Source of the DNA: Deltaproteobacteria bacterium
GTDB lineage: Bacteria > Myxococcota_A > UBA9160 > UBA4427
Direction: 5' to 3'
Assembly (NCBI GenBank): GCA_029261835.1
Contig: JAJDAO010000005.1
Span: 1-48,537 of the forward strand
DNA: 48,537 nucleotides
In this document: positions 37,201 through 43,502 of the stretch, in pieces
Layout of the letters: each line of letters opens with the position of its first letter
How positions within the stretch are numbered: position 1 is the first letter of the stretch
Made by a program: the position numbers and the translations under genes
Notes under the pieces: generated by a model
What the model was told of the DNA's origin: nothing
Seen by the model: only the letters and a program-made list of their open reading frames with translations
The model's database searches: none

Positions 37201-37426
37201 CTTGTGGAACGAAGCCTCACCAATGGACTTGTGCGAAACATGCCATGAGTGGCAATCGCATTCGACGCATCCGATTGGTGCTGAGGTGATTGACCCGAGG
37301 AATGCGAACGTCACGCTGCAGTGCCTGAGCTGTCATCGAACGCACGGGACAGAGTACGAGCACTTCATCTACTTCGGGACCACGGACGATATGTGCATCC
37401 AATGCCATACGGATCTTCGGAGGTAG
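34241..37426 (+). CDS. Giant multihaem c-type cytochrome with 42 CxxCH motifs
   Basis: 1061 aa. An N-terminal export segment (GLVIFCCSLLFLSAA) is followed by 42 CxxCH haem-attachment sites between residues 43 and 1056, one per about 24 residues. I counted each by eye. They form doubled units: a CxxCHE-type site, then about ten residues before the next Cys a conserved His (VHDP, EHEP, VHSP), then CxxCH followed by xPH (CHNPH, CHDPH, CHSPH). The His residues can supply bis-His ligation. The haem mass alone would be near 26 kDa. Apart from haem repeats there is no other domain. It could be a very long periplasmic or surface electron wire linking the barrel region to OmcS filaments. It directly precedes an NHL gene (4 bp). 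I know of few cytochromes with this many haems. Confidence 0.95.
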   Translation: MFSGQSHTRIVYTGLVIFCCSLLFLSAATSSDAKKRKFQRKQCLDCHEEFVEKYFSMDSIHDVVKDKKCEGCHLRHGLVGKLLLKEERNDLCLECHPAEDLQLDAGSVHTALKKETCISCHNPHASDSPFLLAAEGNAVCFECHQEEDYSKDVAHEVVGEDGCRACHFAHASSEENLLTQAPTELCLSCHEIDTDGFEAGHGGYAVEERSCTVCHDPHSAAQEKLLKTSSHDPTASAECDACHNEASEADAFGVLDEGAELCFTCHDPEDLAESTAVQHEPFEEGSCLECHDPHTSNQQSLLVEPSLELCLGCHEEKGMEVTTEHEPFESEESCVSCHAPHAASHDGLLSSTPGELCLSCHEETQEKAQSLDNLHDPFEEAECGECHNPHGSNAPSMLVDRPDMVCYSCHVELEAEFLQFNTHTPVQRGNCIACHSGHGSNEPNFLKASESDLCVDCHEELMEEDPRATVHDPFEGGECLTCHNPHSSPEAGVLNDAQSVLCFECHDEMGDELSAAESKHKPVAGGECTSCHSPHKATLDTLLLAKSPDLCLGCHTKLEEKIEAERVHSPVEEDCLECHSPHFSADQPRLFVAPLQSLCAECHEVDDDDFKEAHGGIEASAVQCTACHAPHTSKDPMFFKEQMHSPFVKRECGECHVVPPEKSTHELRLRDGAEGELCIGCHDEMQETLKRASVHTPVEDGECSSCHSPHTSDYEKLLAATPETICYECHDDIVPSGALSVHQVVVEGQCVSCHDPHGSDNEMNLVRAGSQLCFGCHEEMGDRTKNVEFEHEPVTEDCLECHNPHASESGPKLLKDAQPALCLECHETDKSVFKKKHENYPVETGRCSLCHNPHGSDTRGILYDNVHDPVAERECNECHEDATSSTPFALKETGYEICEGCHYEMVADTLNERRVHWPLLDKTGCINCHTPHASAQESLLKKPMLDLCGTCHADTVARQERSPTEHPPVAEGECMECHSPHASENLFLWNEASPMDLCETCHEWQSHSTHPIGAEVIDPRNANVTLQCLSCHRTHGTEYEHFIYFGTTDDMCIQCHTDLRR

Positions 37427-37430
37427 TTCG

Positions 37431-38333
37431 GTGAGAAGAGCGCTTCATGTTCTGATCATCTCGAGCGTTCTGCTGCTGCCGTCCTGGGCGTTCGCCGGGG
37501 ACCTCAGGAAGCTGAGATGGGTCAACTCGATCTACTCGGATGCGGCGGGCGGAGAGCTCAATCGCCCGGAGGGCGTCGCCTGCAGTGAGGATTCCTTCGT
37601 GGTGGCCGACACGGGAAACAGTCGACTGCTGAGCTATCGCTATTCGGATGAGGCGGTCCTGCCGACGGCAGCGTTTCCGCTGCCACGATCCATGCCGCTT
37701 GTGGTTCAGATGAACTCGAAGGGGGACTTCTACTTTCTGGATGGTAGGGTGCGCCGGATCGTCGTCGTGGGGCCGGCCGGAGAAGCAAGAGGGGCCGTGA
37801 CGCCCAAGGGCGTGCGGTCGCCGAAGAAGATCATCCCGAAGAGCTTCAGAATCGACGCGGACGACAACATCTACATCCTCGATATCTTTGCCGAGCGCGT
37901 GCTCGTGCTGGATCCGCAGGGCGGCCTCCTGAGGCGGTTGCCCTTCCCAGACGGGCATGGCTTTCTCTCGGATCTGGCGGTGGGTCCGGCTGGGAAGATC
38001 TTCGTCTTGGACAGCGTAGAGGCGGCGGTCTATTCCGCGGCGACGGGGGCGAAGGAGTTCTCTCGACTCGGCGAGGGGATGAAGGAGTACATGAACTTCC
38101 CGACGAGGCTCGAGGCAGACGACAGGGGGATCCTCTACCTGATCGACCAGCACGGGAGCGGCCTCGCGCTGGTGTCACAGGATGGCGAGTTCCTGGGGCG
38201 GAGACTCGGGATGGGCTGGAACGAGAGCCTTCTGTACTACCCGTCTCAGATTTGCGTCAGCAGGGGCGGCAATGTTGGGATCGCGGATCGGAACAACAAT
38301 CGCGTGCAGGTGTTCCGACTGATGGGCGAGTGA
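37431..38333 (+). CDS. Secreted NHL-repeat beta-propeller protein, second copy
   Basis: 300 aa. GTG start with GGAGG seven bases upstream, overlapping the end of the 42-haem gene so closely (4-bp gap) that translation is coupled. Signal peptide VLIISSVLLLPSWAFA. Propeller repeats: NRPEGVACSEDSFVVADTGN, LVVQMNSKGDFYFLDGRVRR, FRIDADDNIYILDIFAERVL, LSDLAVGPAGKIFVLDS, RLEADDRGILYLIDQHGSG, QICVSRGGNVGIADRNNNRV. It resembles the NHL gene at 23285 in length and repeat style and may be a partner of the giant cytochrome as the first copy may be of OmcS. It ends 72 bp from the convergent second OmcS gene. Confidence 0.85.
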   Translation: MRRALHVLIISSVLLLPSWAFAGDLRKLRWVNSIYSDAAGGELNRPEGVACSEDSFVVADTGNSRLLSYRYSDEAVLPTAAFPLPRSMPLVVQMNSKGDFYFLDGRVRRIVVVGPAGEARGAVTPKGVRSPKKIIPKSFRIDADDNIYILDIFAERVLVLDPQGGLLRRLPFPDGHGFLSDLAVGPAGKIFVLDSVEAAVYSAATGAKEFSRLGEGMKEYMNFPTRLEADDRGILYLIDQHGSGLALVSQDGEFLGRRLGMGWNESLLYYPSQICVSRGGNVGIADRNNNRVQVFRLMGE

Positions 38334-38405
38334 GTGTACCTACCGCTGCGAGAGCGCCACTCCGCATCGGCGAAAGGCACGGCGGCGGGATCAATTCGAT
38401 GGCCT

Positions 38406-39542
38406 CTAGTCCCCCACGTGGCACTTGTTGCAGAGTGAGCGCTGGTAGGGGCCGAAGTCGGCCGTGAGATCCCTGCCGTAGTAGCTGTTCCTGGCGTCGG
38501 AGGCTCCCGCGCCGTTGTCCCCGAACGCGGGATGGGAGTCAGCGAGAAGCGTGGCGGAGAGGTCCCAGCGACCGGCGACCTGGAAGGCCGAGGCATGCGC
38601 GCGGTGGCAGGTCAGGCACATCACGTTGGAGACCCCGGCCTCGGGACCCGTCGTGCTCGCGGGGTCGAGCAGGCTCGCATCCGAGACTCCGCGTTCGAAG
38701 GGAACGAGGGCGAGAAAGGACGTGTCCGCCGCACCCGAGAAGCTGCCGCTCTGGATGTACGATGCATAGCTCGAGGCCGTACGCTCTGTGAAGATGGCGT
38801 CTCGTCCAGACGGGTGCTGAGACGATCCGCGGCCAACCATGGAGCTGTGGCAGTTGGTGCACCACTCGGACATGCCCGAGCCGTAGTCCGTGTGGTTGTC
38901 GTCGGTCTCTGCCCAGTAGGTCGGCGCCGTGGCGACGGGCGCGTCGTTCGCGAAGATGGTTGTCGACGTGCGGTAGGCGAGACCTCCGAGCAGCCGGAAG
39001 TTGCCTGCGAAGGTCCCATCGGGGAAGTCTCCCTGGTAGGAACCCGAGCGATCGACGGGGAACCCGCCATTCCCGTCTCCGGTTCGTCGGCCGTGCGGGT
39101 CGTGGCAACTCACACACGAGAGGTCAGAGGAGGGATAGTTGCCTCCCGGAGCGACCGCGAGATCGATGTCCGAGCCCATGCCATAGTCCACCGCGACCAC
39201 GTTGTGGCCGTGTTTGTCGGCAGGACTCGTGCGCGCGCGCCCATCCTGTATCCAGGCATAGCTCCTTGTCAGCCAGTAGAAGTCTCCTCCGGCGGTGAAG
39301 CTGGAGCCATCGCCACTCAGGACATTGTGGAGGCCTCCCCTCGCCGCATGACAACGGAGGCAGGTCGAGCTGGCGTCACTGCCACGAAGCAGGCCTCCCA
39401 GTCTTCCACCTGAAGTGTGTAGATCATGGCAGCCGTCGCAGTCTCCCACACCGCCGTTGTGGAAATCGCTTGCTGCCGACGGGACGCCGCTGAGAAGTGC
39501 CACGATCGAGGCAAGCACGACTGCCAGCTGGGGCCATCCCAT
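38406..39542 (-). CDS. omcS: Second OmcS-like hexahaem cytochrome
   Basis: 378 aa, six CxxCH motifs in the same order and spacing as the copy at 24475 (CDGCH, CLRCH, CVSCH, CTNCH, CLTCH, CNKCH). ATG 39542 with GGAGG six bases upstream. Signal peptide to about residue 24 (SIVALLSGVPSAA), mature part beginning DFHNGGVGDCDGCH. Shared phrases with the first copy and with remembered OmcS: GSDASSTCL, GGDFYWL, HGHNVVAVDY, APGGNYPSSDLSCVSCHDP, YGSGMSEWCTNCH, PFERGVSD, SNVMCLTCHRAHAS, YYGRD and GPYQRSLCNKCHVGD. The sequences differ clearly elsewhere, so this is an old duplication or a separate acquisition. It likely makes its own filament or mixes with the first; which is not known. Confidence 0.9.
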   Translation of the reverse strand: MGWPQLAVVLASIVALLSGVPSAASDFHNGGVGDCDGCHDLHTSGGRLGGLLRGSDASSTCLRCHAARGGLHNVLSGDGSSFTAGGDFYWLTRSYAWIQDGRARTSPADKHGHNVVAVDYGMGSDIDLAVAPGGNYPSSDLSCVSCHDPHGRRTGDGNGGFPVDRSGSYQGDFPDGTFAGNFRLLGGLAYRTSTTIFANDAPVATAPTYWAETDDNHTDYGSGMSEWCTNCHSSMVGRGSSQHPSGRDAIFTERTASSYASYIQSGSFSGAADTSFLALVPFERGVSDASLLDPASTTGPEAGVSNVMCLTCHRAHASAFQVAGRWDLSATLLADSHPAFGDNGAGASDARNSYYGRDLTADFGPYQRSLCNKCHVGD

Positions 39543-40002
39543 CTCATCCTCCGGACCTCCTGCTCGGCGATGTCTTTGAGCGAATTTCCTGCTGGAACCG
39601 ACAGGTGATTCGAAGTGATCTTCGGATTCTCATACGGATTCTTGAGACTCGCTTTGCCCGGATGGGATGACGCACCGCTGCAGTCGCGCACCGCGCGATG
39701 TGTCGCATAAATCGGTAGGTGGGCGATTACGTGGACTTCCGACACATGCTGCTCAACAGCTGCGGCCCACACTTGCTTGCAAGATTCTTGCGTCGGCCAA
39801 GTTCGACAGCGACAACGCCGTGGTGTTATTCACCGAGACGCGCCTGCATGGAAACAGGGACGCTTGGACGCCAGGTTTATACCGATACACCAAAGTAGGT
39901 AAGGCGCACAAGCAAAGTCGCGTCGCACATCAAGCCTGGGAGACCCAGGCTCCCTGTGGCGCCCTACGGGATCAGACCCAGCGGTTTCGGCTGCTGTGCC
40001 GC
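39543..40002. other. Non-coding stretch with hairpins between second omcS and the membrane synthase-like gene
   Basis: No gene is apparent. AGCCTGGG-AGA-CCCAGGCT at 39933-39951 is a perfect 8-bp hairpin, 52 bp after the end of the leftward membrane protein gene, and may end its transcript (no T-tract). CGAAG-TGAT-CTTCG at 39611-39624 lies in the leader of the second omcS. No sigma-54 box was found here. Confidence 0.5.
39933..39951 (-). terminator. 8-bp hairpin after the spermidine-synthase-like gene
   Basis: Perfect inverted repeat AGCCTGGG/CCCAGGCT with a three-base loop. Location fits a transcript end for the leftward gene. Confidence 0.4.
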
Positions 40003-43000
40003 CTACGACTCACTGCATCTGTCTTGAACCAGACTCCGAATCTTCTCGATGGTGGAGTCGGATGCGGGAAACTGCCGCCCCTGCGCCGTGCCGCTCTTCA
40101 CTTCCGCGCGATAGAGGGCATCTATGCTCGCGATGACGTCCCCTGCGAATACGCCGATCCGTTGATCGATATCGCTGCCGTCGAAGTAGAGCTGGCCGTA
40201 GACATCTCTGATCGCATTGTCCACGAACACGACCGCAGCGCGAATATCGCTCACCCGAACCAGAACGGCAGAGATCTCGACGGTCTTCGGGTTCCCGCCA
40301 CCATCGAGCAGCTGGATCCGGATCTGTTCGAGCAACCGCGGTATCCTCGAGAGCCGCTTCCGATGTTCCTCTCTGACGAATCTCCCGGGCTTGAAATCCG
40401 GATAGCTCCGATCCAGCTCGCCCATGAGCGATCGGAATTCGAACCCGTCCAGCTTTCCGTCGAGGAACAGCGCATGCGCCCGATCGGCCAAGATGGCCGC
40501 CTTCTGATTCGCGTTCCACTTCTGAACCTGGTCGTCGCGGGCCGCCGCAGTCTTTGCGGGGAGAAGATACGGCAAGAGGCTCTCGCGATACTGGGTAATG
40601 GCTGAAACGTTGGATCCAGTGAGGTTCCGCCCCACGGACAGCGGCGTCGAGTACTCCAGAAACAGATTGTCGTCGGTGTTGACGGTCGCGCCCTCACCGA
40701 ACGCCGCCATCGCCTCGGTTCCCATCACGAAATAGCTGAGAAAATCATCAGCGGAGCCCATCATGACCGGCGTCAGGTCCTCGGCGATCTCCGACAAGGC
40801 GATGCGAGATTGCAGCTTCGCTTCGTCGATGACAATCGGGGAGTTGCTCCCGATGATCTCTGCGTCGTACTGCGTCACCCAGGCCATGGTGTACTTGAAC
40901 CCCTGAGAGAACGTCAGAGCAACAGACTTCAAATCGGCCACGCTCAGCTCATAAATAGGAAGCCACTGGCACATGATGCCACCCGGCTTCAGACGCTCCG
41001 ATGCCAAGCGGAAGTACTCCGCGGTATAGAGATACCCCGAGCCCTGGGTCCAGGGGTGGATTGGGTCGGCAGTGATGACGTCATACTTGTCTTCCGACGT
41101 CATCAAGAAGTTGCGTCCATCGTTGAAGACGATCTTCAGCTTCGGATCATCGAGAACGTAGCTGTTGTACTCCCCAAAGGTTCGAGCCGCCCCAATGACA
41201 TTTGGCTCGATCTCGGCGAGGGTCAGCTCCTCAACGCTTGGATGGAGTGAGGTCGCGCCAAGTGTCATTCCCGTACCGAGCCCCACAACCAAGACCTTCT
41301 CTGGATGCGGATGCAACAGCATCGGCAGATGACCGAGCGTATACTGGCACTGCCGGTCTCTGGAAGCCGCGGACGCGACCACCTTCCCGTTGACCAACAC
41401 GGCCTGATCTCCACCCTTCACCTTGATGGAGCTGATCGTCGAATCGATCCCCTCGCGATAGAAGAGGACATCCGTGTTGTCGATGGCCTCTTGAATCTTC
41501 TCAGGTGTGTCATAGGCACTCGGCTGGTTGTTTTGAAAGATCGCGAAGTAGCTGGCGTTCCACATGCGGAATGAACCTGGGTTGAACGCGAGAAACGCGA
41601 GTGCCGCCAATGCCGCTGCAATGGCCGCTCCATTGGCAGCCTTCATGTTCTTCACGCTCACGATCACGAGCAAGCCCAGCCCGATATTCACGATGCTGAG
41701 CAGCTGCAGAGATCGCTCTATACGAAAGAGATAGATGAGAAGGAATCCGCTGATGGCGGATCCGAGGATTGCACCAATCGTATTCGAGGTCAGCACATCA
41801 CCGACCGCATGACCTACTTTGACCCTGGCCGAGACGCCGACCTCTGCCGCAATTGGAAACGCCAATCCCATGAAGTAGGCGGGCATCACCATATACGAAA
41901 ACGCCAGAGCGAGGTGCCCCCATTGACGCGCCTCGAACACACCGAGCCCCAAGCCCTGAAAGTACTCCGTAAGACGAATCGAATTCGCAGGCAGATCGCG
42001 GATATGGAAGGTCACGAGAAGTGCAAGGAGCCCGATGATGCATTGGACGATGCCAAATCCGACAACTAGTCTCGTCTTCTCGTTCCCCTTGGATGCGAGG
42101 AATCTTTGAAAGATCCCGTAAGACTCACTCCCCAGTGCGATCCCCAGAAGGAACGCAATGAGCATCGTGCTGAAGCCATATACGCTCGTTCCGACAGTCA
42201 GGGTCAGGATTCTTGTCCACAAGATCTCATAGCCAAGCGCACAGAACCCGCTTACTCCGATGCCCCAGGCGACCAATCGAAGCGAGAATGCGTTCACGGA
42301 AGCAGTGGTTTCGTGCACTGAGGGCTTGGAGGATCGCTTCGCACTCGCCGCTTGGGGCACCGCTGCGTCGTGAGCATCACTGGCAAGAACTTCGGACAGT
42401 TTTCCTTGCAGCAGAAGACTGAGCAGTCCGATGGCGAGATTCAGTCCGATCGCCGTAGCCATCGTGGTGCTGACGGAGTAGAAGCGAAGGAGAAAGTAGG
42501 CCGCAGCGGCAGTCCCAACGACTGCCCCGAGCGTATTGAGGCCGTAGAGCAGGGACAGGGTTGTCCCGAGGCGATTCGGATGGCTCGAAATGAATCGCGT
42601 CAGTACTGGGAGAGTGCCTCCCATGAGTGTGGTGGGAACGATCAGGGCGAAGAAGGCGAAGAGTACGCGAACAGCGGTCAAGTACGATTGCGAGTGCTCT
42701 GCACCACCGACGAGAAAGACATACACGACCGGGTAGATCTTCATGAGCCCAATGAACCCGATGGCAGATAGTGCGATGCCGATCTCGAGGATTCCGTAGA
42801 AGATCAACGGCCTCTCGAGTGCGTCGACGCGTCGCCCGATCAGGAAGCTGCCAAGCGCAAGGCCCGCCATGAAGACGGCGAGAACCGTCGTGACCGCCAG
42901 ATGGGTGCCACCAAAGACGAGACTCAGGGAGCGAACCCAGACGACTTGGTAGATGAGCGCAGCCGCACCAGAGGCAAAGAACAGCACATAGACGAGTCCC

Positions 43001-43017
43001 AAGAGCAGCTGTCGCAT
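40003..43017 (-). CDS. Fused membrane transporter-like/spermidine-synthase-like protein
   Basis: 1004 aa. ATG 43017 with an AGAGG Shine-Dalgarno. Residues 1-510 are membrane, about 13 helices of MFS-like arrangement (FFASGAAALIYQVVWVRSL, LAVFMAGLALGSFLIGRRVD, LLYGLNTLGAVVGTAAAAYF, CALGYEILWTRILTLTVG). Residues about 540-790 are a spermidine-synthase-like methyltransferase fold: KVLVVGLGTGMTLGATSLHP (SAM-type site), LAEIEPNVI, NDGRNFL, YDVITADPIHP and LKPGGIMCQWLPIYEL. The last 200 residues are charged and helical and unlike known parts. Proteins of this type are widespread but poorly understood; aminopropyl transfer is not proven since the key Asp region reads DPIHP. Placement inside a cytochrome locus suggests a membrane-linked modification step. 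Confidence 0.85.
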   Translation of the reverse strand: MRQLLLGLVYVLFFASGAAALIYQVVWVRSLSLVFGGTHLAVTTVLAVFMAGLALGSFLIGRRVDALERPLIFYGILEIGIALSAIGFIGLMKIYPVVYVFLVGGAEHSQSYLTAVRVLFAFFALIVPTTLMGGTLPVLTRFISSHPNRLGTTLSLLYGLNTLGAVVGTAAAAYFLLRFYSVSTTMATAIGLNLAIGLLSLLLQGKLSEVLASDAHDAAVPQAASAKRSSKPSVHETTASVNAFSLRLVAWGIGVSGFCALGYEILWTRILTLTVGTSVYGFSTMLIAFLLGIALGSESYGIFQRFLASKGNEKTRLVVGFGIVQCIIGLLALLVTFHIRDLPANSIRLTEYFQGLGLGVFEARQWGHLALAFSYMVMPAYFMGLAFPIAAEVGVSARVKVGHAVGDVLTSNTIGAILGSAISGFLLIYLFRIERSLQLLSIVNIGLGLLVIVSVKNMKAANGAAIAAALAALAFLAFNPGSFRMWNASYFAIFQNNQPSAYDTPEKIQEAIDNTDVLFYREGIDSTISSIKVKGGDQAVLVNGKVVASAASRDRQCQYTLGHLPMLLHPHPEKVLVVGLGTGMTLGATSLHPSVEELTLAEIEPNVIGAARTFGEYNSYVLDDPKLKIVFNDGRNFLMTSEDKYDVITADPIHPWTQGSGYLYTAEYFRLASERLKPGGIMCQWLPIYELSVADLKSVALTFSQGFKYTMAWVTQYDAEIIGSNSPIVIDEAKLQSRIALSEIAEDLTPVMMGSADDFLSYFVMGTEAMAAFGEGATVNTDDNLFLEYSTPLSVGRNLTGSNVSAITQYRESLLPYLLPAKTAAARDDQVQKWNANQKAAILADRAHALFLDGKLDGFEFRSLMGELDRSYPDFKPGRFVREEHRKRLSRIPRLLEQIRIQLLDGGGNPKTVEISAVLVRVSDIRAAVVFVDNAIRDVYGQLYFDGSDIDQRIGVFAGDVIASIDALYRAEVKSGTAQGRQFPASDSTIEKIRSLVQDRCSES

Positions 43018-43502
43018 TGCCTCTTTCCTTGTCGATTAGCGACCCACGAACGGCGGCGAGAGCAGCCTTTCGACTGAGGCGAGTGGCCAGAAAGGTCTCC
43101 GCTCACCGGTCGTTGCGACAGGAATGTACTCAGTGAGCCAATGTGCAGCAACGGCCGACCTGCGGGTCAGAGGGGCCGGCTTCGACCGTCTTGCAGGGTT
43201 CGCAGCCGCCCCTCGAGAGCACAGCGAACACGTCTTCGTGTGGAGCTGACGCTCGCAGGAAGCGGTTCCACAGAGGGAGGGGCCTTGAATCAGCGGGCCG
43301 GCCGGAGAGGTGACCCGGGGTGCGGCGGACAGGTCATCTCACGGGCCGAGGAGTGGGATGACAGCTGCACGAAGGTCCCAGAAGATGGCTCGGCCAAGGG
43401 GCTGTACGGCGAGCCGCGCTGATGCCTACCTGGTGCGCGATTCGCGATGGGCGGGTGTCGAGACGTCAGGCCGACACCCGCCCGGGCGGCGAACTTCTGA
43501 CC
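43018..43502. other. Non-coding stretch before the spermidine-synthase-like gene
   Basis: No gene seen. Holds the leader of the leftward gene at 43017 and a strong 12-bp hairpin (43449-43483) after the nine-haem gene. Confidence 0.5.
43449..43483 (-). terminator. Perfect 12-bp hairpin after the nine-haem cytochrome gene
   Basis: Arms GGGCGGGTGTCG (43449-43460) and CGACACCCGCCC (43472-43483) pair without mismatch around 11 bases. It lies 20 bp after the stop at 43503 of the leftward gene. No T-run, so perhaps a GC-rich stem that ends or protects the transcript. Confidence 0.6.

Noticed and set aside
34241..37426. DNA-level tandem repeat or CRISPR-like array in the 42-haem gene
   Set aside because: The periodicity comes from repeated CxxCH protein units; the DNA units vary in sequence and spacing and there are no constant repeats with spacers.
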